NCBI GenBank assembly: GCA_027061995.1
Contig: JAMOUT010000009.1
Coordinates: 1-15,486 of the forward strand
Source: Candidatus Aminicenantota bacterium
GTDB taxonomy: Bacteria; Acidobacteriota; Aminicenantia; JAMOAD01
Direction of reading: 5' to 3'
Length of the DNA: 15,486 bases
In this document: piece by piece, positions 1 to 6,773 of the stretch
Layout: each line of letters begins with the position of its first letter
How positions within the stretch are numbered: the first letter of the stretch is position 1
Program-made: the position numbers and the translations under genes
The notes under the pieces: model-generated
Databases searched by the model: none
What the model was told of the DNA's origin: nothing
What the model saw: the letters and a program-made list of their open reading frames with translations, nothing else

Positions 1-945
1 CATATTAATGATAAATATTTTTATGTTGTTGATAATCATGAGAATGCTTACATATACAATACAAAAGATTTTTCCTTATATAAAAAATTCGGTGGAAAGG
101 GGGAAGGACCCGGAGAATGGAGATTATTTGAAGGGGCGTATTTTTATCCTGATAAGGATAAGATTATGATATACGGTATGGGAAAGATACTGTATTATAC
201 TAAAGACGGTAAATACATTAGTGAAATTAAGTATGTCGGAGCTCCTATTCCGGTAGGGGAAAATTACATAAGAACTGATTATGAAAAAGGGCAATATCTT
301 AGTAATGTATTGAGAAAAAAAATCATCTTATTGAATTCAGAGTTTAATGAGGAAAAGATTCTTATTGAAAAGGATTTGATAGGCGGGAAGTTGGTGTATA
401 AGGATTCAAAACTTATCGGATGGTTATTTTCTCCCGTATTAAATTATAGAATATATAAGGATAAGATTATAATAGGATATTCAGGTAAGGAGAGTTTTGA
501 TTTCTGGATATTTGATTCAAAGGGAAGAAAGATAAGGAGTATAAAAAAGAGATATTATAAAAAGGAGGTGCCCCGGGATATTAAGGATAAAATCCTATCA
601 AGTAATTATAAGGATAGGTTTAATAAAAATCGAAAGGTTATTTTTAAATTTTTCAAATATTATCCGTCGTTCAGAAATTTTGAAGTGTATGACGGTAAGA
701 TATACATATACATGTTCCCTGAAAATAATATGCAAAGGGTGATGATAATGGATATGAAGGGGAGATTCATCAATTCTGTATTAATCCCGTTTAAGTTTGA
801 AAATATGAAGGATTTTTACAGAAGAATCAAAAATTATAAAGGATATCAATATTTCATATCTTCGAGTGAAGATGAGAAGAGATGGGAACTCTGGAGGGAA
901 AAGAGACCCGAGTTCCTGCTTGAAGAAATAAATGGAAGGCTTTAA
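1..945 (+). CDS. 6-bladed beta-propeller protein, 5'-truncated by window edge
   Basis: The reading frame is open from base 1, so the gene starts upstream of the window; the first in-frame ATG (166) is internal. About 314 residues are visible. At 88-120 it encodes FGGKGEGPGEW, which matches the G-x-G-x-GPGE signature of the '6-bladed beta-propeller' family (Pfam DUF5128-like), common in Bacteroidota and Aminicenantes. Such proteins are usually exported or lipid-anchored, and their substrates are unknown. Later segments look like blade repeats ending in 'D-x-K-G-R' turns (FDSKGRKIRS, MDMKGRFINS), with a lysine-rich helical insert between them. The missing N-terminus probably holds a signal peptide. 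The TAA stop directly abuts the ATG of the next gene, so the two are probably co-transcribed. Family assignment is fairly secure; no biochemical role can be given. Confidence 0.8.
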   Translation, partial: HINDKYFYVVDNHENAYIYNTKDFSLYKKFGGKGEGPGEWRLFEGAYFYPDKDKIMIYGMGKILYYTKDGKYISEIKYVGAPIPVGENYIRTDYEKGQYLSNVLRKKIILLNSEFNEEKILIEKDLIGGKLVYKDSKLIGWLFSPVLNYRIYKDKIIIGYSGKESFDFWIFDSKGRKIRSIKKRYYKKEVPRDIKDKILSSNYKDRFNKNRKVIFKFFKYYPSFRNFEVYDGKIYIYMFPENNMQRVMIMDMKGRFINSVLIPFKFENMKDFYRRIKNYKGYQYFISSSEDEKRWELWREKRPEFLLEEINGRL

Positions 946-2208
946 ATGAAATACCATTATATTTATTTTAGAAAAGATACAGCTAAAAAGATTAATTTAT
1001 TTCGACATGGAAAAACATTTTTTATTATTAGAAAGCATATTCTTTATTTTTCCTTGTTAATTTTTCTTATTGTGTCAGGTTGTCATAAGGTAAATAAGGA
1101 TCAAATAGTAAGGAAAATAATCATAGAACCGAAAATGATTAAATCTCGAATATTGATTCGTAAAAAGATAGCGGGCAAATATTTAAGACCTCTTCAATTG
1201 CTTAAAGGAATTAACGGAGAGATATTGTTTATTTATGAGTATGAAAAATTTTCAACAAGGATTGACATTTTTGATAAAAATCTGAAATTGATTAAAAAAG
1301 GTGTTAAACTTGATTTTAAAAGCAAATATCCGTCAGATTTTTTTTATACACGATTAGTCCCTTATAATAAAGGATATATTGTTTTTGATTGGAAAAGAAA
1401 AGTTATAATATATTTTTCCTCGGATTTTAAAACATATTATAAATCCTTCTCTCTTAAAAACTTCACCAAAATGACAAATATATATCCTGCAAATAATGAT
1501 AATATTATTCTAACTAATAATACGGGAACTATTACAAACGGAAAATTCAGAAATCGCTATGATTATCTTTTGTTTAATTTAAAAACATTAAAAACAAAGC
1601 TTTTATTTAAAGGATATGTTTATCCTGTTCCCATTAAGGATGATTCATATTATTTTTTAAAAGAGGATTTTTTATCCTGTAAAACGGATTTTATCATCAT
1701 AGATAGAAATAATGATATTATCGGGAAATATGATTACCAAGGAAACCTTAAAAAGAGGGTTAAAATAGGACCTTCGAGGAAAAGGATTACCGAAGAGGAT
1801 AAAAAAAAGGTTATAGAAGAAAGGATAAAATTTCTTGAGCTTATAATGAAAAGGAAATTTTCATATTATAAGATGAAAAAAAGGATTAAATTCAGAGAAT
1901 ATTTTCCTGTTTATTCATTTATCTATAATTATGGAAAAGGATTTATGGCTGTTAAGGTTAATGATTTGAAAAATAATTACAAAGGTAGTTTAACGGTCGA
2001 TATATTCAGTGCTGATTTGAATTACAGATGGAGTTTTTCTATTCCCAGGTTTTACAATTACGGAAATATAAGGTTGGTCGGTGGTAGAAATGAGTTTTTT
2101 CTGTATTCCGAGATAAATGATAGTTTTTACCTTCTCGGAAGCGAAAATCTTGAAGAAAATAATGAAAAAATAATAATGTATAAAATCGGGAATAAAATGA
2201 TAGAATAA
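946..2208 (+). CDS. Propeller-like lipoprotein (diverged paralog of the upstream gene)
   Basis: This 420-residue protein has a long basic N-region, a hydrophobic stretch and a lipobox-like IVSGC, with the acylated cysteine at residue 46 (codon 1081-1083). It should therefore be a lipoprotein. The ATG directly follows the upstream stop, and GGAAGG at 934-939 is a plausible ribosome site; no later in-frame ATG precedes the lipobox. The GPGE signature of the preceding gene is not seen. The order of elements is similar, however: blade-like beta segments (DIFDKNLKL, DYQGNLKKR), then a charged helical insert starting KRITEEDKKK near residue 280, then a blade resembling the late part of the upstream protein (YPSFRNFEVYDGK versus FPVYSFIYNYGKG). 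I infer a tandem duplication that has diverged strongly. Substrate and role are unknown. Confidence 0.7.
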   Translation: MKYHYIYFRKDTAKKINLFRHGKTFFIIRKHILYFSLLIFLIVSGCHKVNKDQIVRKIIIEPKMIKSRILIRKKIAGKYLRPLQLLKGINGEILFIYEYEKFSTRIDIFDKNLKLIKKGVKLDFKSKYPSDFFYTRLVPYNKGYIVFDWKRKVIIYFSSDFKTYYKSFSLKNFTKMTNIYPANNDNIILTNNTGTITNGKFRNRYDYLLFNLKTLKTKLLFKGYVYPVPIKDDSYYFLKEDFLSCKTDFIIIDRNNDIIGKYDYQGNLKKRVKIGPSRKRITEEDKKKVIEERIKFLELIMKRKFSYYKMKKRIKFREYFPVYSFIYNYGKGFMAVKVNDLKNNYKGSLTVDIFSADLNYRWSFSIPRFYNYGNIRLVGGRNEFFLYSEINDSFYLLGSENLEENNEKIIMYKIGNKMIE

Positions 2209-2298
2209 AAAAAAATCTATAATAGAGAAAAAAAATAATTAATAGTGGTAGAAAAGGAAATATTATAATAAGATAATAATGTTCAATTATTAGATTTT
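2209..2298. other. Convergent intergenic spacer
   Basis: This ~90-bp A/T-rich gap lies between the end of the propeller lipoprotein gene (+) and the end of the galactose operon (-). It contains A-runs but no GC-rich stem followed by a T-run, so I cannot point to an intrinsic terminator for either unit. Confidence 0.5.
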
Positions 2299-2490
2299 TC
2301 AGGATTTTTTAATAAAGTAAAACAAAAGCATAATAATCCCGAAAACAAGAATAATGATTCCCCACCACAGATTAAAATTATATCCGAGCTGTGATACGAT
2401 TTTTTGTTTATCAAGTATGCCCGACAGGATAAGAATAAAACCTATTATTGAAAAAAACAAACCAATTGGTAATTTTATATCTAATCTCAT
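2299..2490 (-). CDS. Small two-helix membrane protein following the symporter gene
   Basis: This is a 63-residue protein with two hydrophobic segments (about residues 8-24 and 40-60). They are separated by a short polar loop (LDKQKIVSQLGYNFNLWW), and the C-terminus is KKS. It begins with a strong GGAGG (2496-2500) five bases before the ATG, and that site starts right after the stop of the symporter gene. It is therefore the last gene of the galM-galK-symporter operon. From memory, similar short proteins with the pattern 'RLDI..PIG' and 'N-WWG' sit beside SSS-family transporter genes in several phyla, which would suggest an accessory subunit or stabiliser. That link is inference; no function is established from the sequence. 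Confidence 0.75.
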   Translation of the reverse strand: MRLDIKLPIGLFFSIIGFILILSGILDKQKIVSQLGYNFNLWWGIIILVFGIIMLLFYFIKKS

Positions 2491-2500
2491 ATTATCCTCC

Positions 2501-4144
2501 TTACCAGAAAATTATATTTACTATTAATGTTGCAAAAAGGACAATGCCCGCAAGAAATGAGGGCTTCAGATATAGAGGGATATTTTTTTTATTCTCACTT
2601 GTTGTAAGAGAATAAACGAGTCCCACCATTTCGGAATCCTCTTTCGGTTTTGTAAAATAGCTTATTATTATTGTTGTAAAAAAACATACGAGCCATGCGA
2701 TAATGGCACCGTAAAAGTTTGCCGACATCTCACTCCCGTAATGGATAACTCCTGTTTTAAAAATAAAAAAATAGTGAATAGCGGCAGCGCCTGTTCCCGA
2801 AACAAGTCCCCAAAAAGCTCCGTCTGATGTTGTTTTTTTCCAAAACATTCCGAGAAGGAAAGTCGCAAAAAGAGGGGCATTGAAAAATGAGAATAAAAGT
2901 TGCATATAATCCATAAGATTATTAAAATACATAACTATATATGTTAAACCTATGCTGACCAATACTCCGAAAACGGTTGCCATCTTACCCATCCAAATAT
3001 AATGCTTATCCGGCATATCGGGTTTTATATAACTTTGATAAATATCAAAAGTCCAAACAGTGTTAAAAGCGGTAACATTACCTGCCATCCCGGACATAAA
3101 ACTTGCAAGAAGAGCGGTTAATCCCAAACCGAGAAGCCCTGTCGGCATAAAATGTTTCATCATAAGCGGTAATGCCATATTATAATTTATGGTGGTGGGA
3201 ACATGTCCTGTTTTAAGAAGTGTAGGGATAACACTCTTAAACTCGGGTATGACAAGAACAGCTATCATACCCGGAAGCACAACAAAAAGGGGGAAAATCA
3301 TCTTGGGAAAAGCTCCGATAAGAGGTGTTCTTCTTGCGGCATTAAGATCTTTTGAAGCGAGTCCTCTTTGAATAACAAGAAAGTCAGTGCACCAGTATCC
3401 GAATGATAAAACAAACCCGAGCCCGAATATCATACCGAACCATTCTATCCCCATGGGGTTTTTTGCGGCTGAACCCAAGGTGCTCCACAGATGAACAAAA
3501 TTATCGGGTAATCTTTCAACAAGTTTATCCCAACCTCCCACTTTTCTCAAACCGAGATACGAGAGGGGAAAAAGACCGAAAACAATCAGTAAAAATTGGA
3601 TGACTTCATTATAGATTGAGGAAGTTAAACCTCCGTAAAATACATAAAGTAAAACAATTGCCGCTGAGACAAGAACGCTGAAATGAAAAGACCATCCGAG
3701 AAGAAGTTTGAAAATTATCCCCATTGCATACATATTTATCCCTGACATGAGAAGGGTTAAAACAGCAAAAGAGATTGCATTAAAACCTCTTGTTTTTTCG
3801 TCAAATCTTAATTTAAGATACTCGGGAACTGATCTTGCTTTAGAGCCGTAATAAAACGGCATCATAAACACTCCGACAAAAGCCATGGCAGGTATTGCTC
3901 CGAGCCAATAAAAATGGGCGGTTAAAATTCCGTATTTGGTTGAATTTGCAACCATACCCATAACTTCAAGAGCTCCGAGATTCGCCGCTATAAAAGCAAG
4001 CCCCGTTATCCATGCAGGGATGGATCTTCCCGACAGAAAAAAATCTTCACTTGTTTTAATAGAGTTTTTAAGATAATAGCCGATACCGAGAACAAAAACA
4101 AAATAAAATCCTATGATTGAATAATCGAAAATAGAAAGAGCCAT
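2501..4144 (-). CDS. Sodium/solute symporter (SSS family), probable galactose importer
   Basis: This 547-residue inner-membrane protein is close in length to Vibrio vSGLT (543). It has the SSS hallmarks: N-terminal SxxDFFLSGRSIPAW, the RSVPEYLKLRF segment near residue 105, about 14 hydrophobic helices, WTFDIYQSYI following the TM8 region, and LLGMFWKKTTSDGAFWG near the end. Its place directly after galK (stop abutting the ATG, GGAGG at 4150-4154) supports galactose, or another sugar feeding galactokinase, as substrate. By motif alignment from memory, the vSGLT sodium-site pair S364-S365 corresponds to Ser351-Gly352 here, so one of the two serine ligands is missing. The coupling ion and substrate are therefore less certain than the fold. 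The downstream 63-residue protein may be an accessory subunit. Confidence 0.88.
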   Translation of the reverse strand: MALSIFDYSIIGFYFVFVLGIGYYLKNSIKTSEDFFLSGRSIPAWITGLAFIAANLGALEVMGMVANSTKYGILTAHFYWLGAIPAMAFVGVFMMPFYYGSKARSVPEYLKLRFDEKTRGFNAISFAVLTLLMSGINMYAMGIIFKLLLGWSFHFSVLVSAAIVLLYVFYGGLTSSIYNEVIQFLLIVFGLFPLSYLGLRKVGGWDKLVERLPDNFVHLWSTLGSAAKNPMGIEWFGMIFGLGFVLSFGYWCTDFLVIQRGLASKDLNAARRTPLIGAFPKMIFPLFVVLPGMIAVLVIPEFKSVIPTLLKTGHVPTTINYNMALPLMMKHFMPTGLLGLGLTALLASFMSGMAGNVTAFNTVWTFDIYQSYIKPDMPDKHYIWMGKMATVFGVLVSIGLTYIVMYFNNLMDYMQLLFSFFNAPLFATFLLGMFWKKTTSDGAFWGLVSGTGAAAIHYFFIFKTGVIHYGSEMSANFYGAIIAWLVCFFTTIIISYFTKPKEDSEMVGLVYSLTTSENKKNIPLYLKPSFLAGIVLFATLIVNIIFW

Positions 4145-5317
4145 TTATTCCTCCGGTTTATTTAAAATTTCAGCCCCGTTTACAGGGACGGTTATGTAAA
4201 AATCTGGTGTAAGGGATGTTTTTTCTTCATATTTTTTACCTACCGTATCAATAAATTCATCTATGTAATTATTATGAATAAGAGATATGGTGCATCCCCC
4301 GAAACCCGCTCCCGTCATTCTACTGCCCGAAACCCCTTTTATTTTAAGGGCTTCGTCAACAAGAATGTCAAGCTCAAAACAACTGACATCATAAAGATTC
4401 TTCAATGATTCATGGGAAAGAATCATCAGTTTACCGAATTTTGCCAAATCATTTTTTACGAGAGAATCGACTGCATCAAGAACTCTTCTGTTCTCCTCTA
4501 CAACATGTTTCGCCCTTTTGAAAGCGATTCTATCCGTAAAATCATTCTCTAAAGAATTAAGTGTTTTATTATCAATATCTCTCAATGATTTTATCTTTTT
4601 GGGTTGTAATCCATTGATTATCTCAACAGCTTTTTCACATTCACCCCTTCGTTCGTTATAGGCTGAGTCTGAAAGTTCTCTCGGTTTATTCGTATTGGAA
4701 ATAATAAAACTATGGTTTTCCATATTAAGGGGAACTATTTTATGCTCAAGAGTCTTAGTATCAAGAAAAATGGCTGAATTTTTTTCACCGACACTTACCG
4801 CAAATTGATCCATTATACCGCACTTAACCCCTATGAAATTGTTTTCGGCTCTTTGACACAAAAGGGCGAACTCTTTTTTATTCATTTTAATATTATTAAT
4901 GGATGCAAAAAGAATGGAATTTATAAGCTCGAAAGCTGCCGAAGATGATAAACCGCTGCTAACGGGAAGATTACTTTTATAGATAATATCGGCTCCGAAA
5001 TTCAAAGGTTTTATTTTGTTTAATTCGGAAACAACCCCTTTTATATAATCCGTCCAATTGTTTTCTTTTTTAACGGGTTCTTTTAAATCAAACTCTTTTA
5101 ATTCATTATAATCAAGTGAAAATACTCTGACTTTCGAGTCATCTCTTTTTGCAGCTATCCCTTTAATTTCAAGGTTTATTGCTACAGGGAAAACAAATCC
5201 GTCATTATAATCGGTATGCTCCCCTATGAGATTGACTCTTCCGGGAGAGCGAAGATAGATAAATTCACCTGTGTAACCGAAAACAGCATTAAATTTATTG
5301 ATTAATAATTTATACAT
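4145..5317 (-). CDS. galK: Galactokinase
   Basis: This cytoplasmic GHMP-family kinase phosphorylates D-galactose at C1 with ATP, the first step of the Leloir pathway. All signatures are present in 390 residues, the usual size. The galactokinase motif SPGRVNLIGEHTDYNDG spans residues 24-40, with Arg27 at the catalytic arginine position. The ATP-binding LPVSSGLSSSAAFEL is at about 117-131. GIMDQF contains the catalytic base Asp170. The C-terminal GSRMTGAGFGGCTI is at 331-344. The ATG directly follows the TAG stop of galM, and no Shine-Dalgarno sequence is visible, so translation is probably coupled to galM. The symporter gene starts at its own stop. galT and galE are not in the window. Confidence 0.96.
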   Translation of the reverse strand: MYKLLINKFNAVFGYTGEFIYLRSPGRVNLIGEHTDYNDGFVFPVAINLEIKGIAAKRDDSKVRVFSLDYNELKEFDLKEPVKKENNWTDYIKGVVSELNKIKPLNFGADIIYKSNLPVSSGLSSSAAFELINSILFASINNIKMNKKEFALLCQRAENNFIGVKCGIMDQFAVSVGEKNSAIFLDTKTLEHKIVPLNMENHSFIISNTNKPRELSDSAYNERRGECEKAVEIINGLQPKKIKSLRDIDNKTLNSLENDFTDRIAFKRAKHVVEENRRVLDAVDSLVKNDLAKFGKLMILSHESLKNLYDVSCFELDILVDEALKIKGVSGSRMTGAGFGGCTISLIHNNYIDEFIDTVGKKYEEKTSLTPDFYITVPVNGAEILNKPEE

Positions 5318-6451
5318 CTATTTTATTGTAAATTTATAGATGGTTGTTTCATTGTATGTTTGATTGGGTTTAATAATGGTGTTCGGGAAATTCTTATGAT
5401 TCGGGGAATCCGGAAATCGTTGTGTTTCAAGGCAAAACCCCGAATGTTTTTTGTAAATTATATTATTGTGTCCTTTTATTGAACCATCAAGAAAATTTCC
5501 CGAATAAAACTGAATCCCGGGTTGTGTTGTTAGAACTTCGAGAACTCTTCCTGTTTCAGGCTCTATAACTTTTGCCGCAAGAGAAAGTTCATTATTTTTT
5601 TTATTTAAAACAAAATTATGATCATATCCCATATCTAACTTGTTTATCCTTTCACCGATTTTACGAGGTGTTGTAAAATCAAGCGGAGTTCCTTTTACGG
5701 GCAGAATTTCCCCTGTTGGTATTAATTCATTGTTTATTTCGGTGTATTTATCACTGTTTATATAGAAAATGTGGTTTAATATATCACCGCACCCTCCGCA
5801 TTTAAGATTAAAGTATGTGTGATTTGTCAAATTTACAGGAGTGGGTTTATCCGTTCTTGCGGTATAATGTATTATTAATTCATTTTTATTGTTTAAAAGA
5901 TAATCAACCTCGACTTCAAGATTACCCGGATATCCCTCTTCCCCGTCTTTACTGAGATAATACATCCTGACACCTATGGAATCCTTGTTTCTGAGAGGAA
6001 GAGCATTCCACAAAACTTTGTCAAAACCTTTTAATCCTCCGTGAAGAGAGTTATTACCATTATTTTTTGCAAGTTTATAAATTTTACCGTTTAATTTAAA
6101 CTCCCCGTTTGCGATTCTGTTGGCATATCTCCCTACAATGGCTCCGAAATAGGGAGAATCTTTCAAATATCCTTTAAGGTTATCATAACCGAGGACAATT
6201 TCACCGGTTTTTCCGTTTTTATCGGGTGTTTTTATTGAAGTTATGATTCCTCCGTAATTTGTGATTTTTACGGTTATCCCGTTTTTATTTGTCAATGTAA
6301 AAAGTTTTACTTGTTTTCCAGGTTTCAATTTCCCGAAAATTTCTTCTCTGACTTTCATCTTCTTATTCTCCGCGTAAACTTTATTATTTAAAAAAGGGAT
6401 AATCTGTAACAAAAAGAAAATAAACAATGATTTTAATACTGTTTTTTTCAT
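5318..6451 (-). CDS. galM: Exported aldose 1-epimerase (mutarotase)
   Basis: This enzyme interconverts alpha and beta anomers of galactose and other aldoses. I start it at the ATG at 6451 (377 residues), because it opens a textbook signal peptide: MKKT, a hydrophobic core, then VYA|EN at residue 27. The frame extends upstream to a TTG at 6487, but that would bury the signal peptide. The active-site set is complete: His137 (NNSLHGG), His211 (LTNHTYFN), Asp277 (YDHNF) and Glu342 (CLETQRFPDSPN). A CGGC tetrapeptide sits just after the second histidine, where relatives usually have a Gly/Ser loop. Export suggests it works in the periplasm, before uptake by the symporter. First gene of the operon; no Shine-Dalgarno sequence precedes the ATG. 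Confidence 0.93.
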   Translation of the reverse strand: MKKTVLKSLFIFFLLQIIPFLNNKVYAENKKMKVREEIFGKLKPGKQVKLFTLTNKNGITVKITNYGGIITSIKTPDKNGKTGEIVLGYDNLKGYLKDSPYFGAIVGRYANRIANGEFKLNGKIYKLAKNNGNNSLHGGLKGFDKVLWNALPLRNKDSIGVRMYYLSKDGEEGYPGNLEVEVDYLLNNKNELIIHYTARTDKPTPVNLTNHTYFNLKCGGCGDILNHIFYINSDKYTEINNELIPTGEILPVKGTPLDFTTPRKIGERINKLDMGYDHNFVLNKKNNELSLAAKVIEPETGRVLEVLTTQPGIQFYSGNFLDGSIKGHNNIIYKKHSGFCLETQRFPDSPNHKNFPNTIIKPNQTYNETTIYKFTIK

Positions 6452-6458
6452 AAAATGA

Positions 6459-6487
6459 ATTGTTACATATTTTTTCTGTTTAGTCAA
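6459..6487 (-). promoter_or_regulatory. Candidate promoter of the galactose operon
   Basis: On the minus strand, TTGACT (6487-6482) is followed after 17 bp by AACAAT (6464-6459), a good -35 box with a weak -10 box. Transcription would then start at or within a few bases of the galM ATG at 6451, giving a nearly leaderless mRNA. That would fit the absence of a Shine-Dalgarno site. This is weak, pattern-based evidence. Confidence 0.25.
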
Positions 6488-6597
6488 TGTGGCTTGTTCT
6501 GAAATATCCTATTGAATGAACATAGGAGTTAAAGAAGAGAAAAATAAAAGATGAAAGCTAAAATTACTCTCGGATTTTTATGAGTCAGAGTGTTTTC

Positions 6598-6616
6598 TTT
6601 AAAGTTCGGCTTTAAA
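6598..6616. promoter_or_regulatory. Inverted repeat in divergent gal/S9-peptidase region
   Basis: TTTAAAG (6598-6604) and CTTTAAA (6610-6616) form a perfect 7-bp inverted repeat around a 5-base centre, TTCGG. It lies just upstream of a candidate extended -10 element, over the -35 position, so it could be an operator. As RNA it would be a short A/U-rich hairpin; no T-run follows on either strand, so it is not a terminator. Confidence 0.35.
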
Positions 6617-6623
6617 AAAGGTG

Positions 6624-6632
6624 TGATATACT
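6624..6632 (+). promoter_or_regulatory. Candidate extended -10 promoter for the S9 peptidase unit
   Basis: TGATATACT matches an extended -10 element (TGn followed by TATACT). No good -35 box is seen 16-18 bp upstream, where the TTTAAAG/CTTTAAA inverted repeat lies instead. Transcription would start near 6639, leaving about 60 bases before the leader ORF. A second TATACT occurs at 6639-6644. Confidence 0.3.
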
Positions 6633-6701
6633 ATCTTTTATACTATTTTCCGATTTTTCCGTTGTATTAAAACAATTGTTTGATTTTTAGGGAGATACAA
6701 T

Positions 6702-6773
6702 ATGGTAAGTTTTATTTTTATCTTAAATAAGTTAAAATTAAGCTTAAAAATTGATATATGGAGAATAGCATGA
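6702..6773 (+). CDS. Possible 23-residue leader peptide of the S9 peptidase gene
   Basis: ATG at 6702 is preceded by a strong AGGGAG (6689-6694, 7-base spacing). It opens a 23-codon frame beginning MVSFIFILNK and ending IWRIA. Its TGA (6771-6773) overlaps the preferred ATG of the S9 peptidase gene (6770-6772) in the ATGA arrangement typical of translational coupling. The peptide is hydrophobic and basic and resembles no family I know. The good ribosome site and exact overlap argue that it is translated, but chance is possible at this length. It may deliver ribosomes to the peptidase start or act as a regulatory leader. Confidence 0.4.
   Translation: MVSFIFILNKLKLSLKIDIWRIA

Noticed and set aside
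166-168. ATG as start of the first gene
   Set aside because: The frame is open back to base 1 and the family signature (88-120) lies upstream of this ATG.
2668-3603. Short open frames on both strands within the symporter gene
   Set aside because: They overlap a clearly conserved gene, lack ribosome sites and show no recognisable protein features.
6452-6487. Upstream TTG start extending galM by 12 residues
   Set aside because: It has no ribosome site and would place a polar stretch before an otherwise perfect signal peptide; the ATG at 6451 fits better.
6758-6769. ATG four codons upstream of the chosen S9 peptidase start
   Set aside because: The only good ribosome site (GGAG 6760-6763) overlaps this ATG and is spaced for the ATG at 6770.
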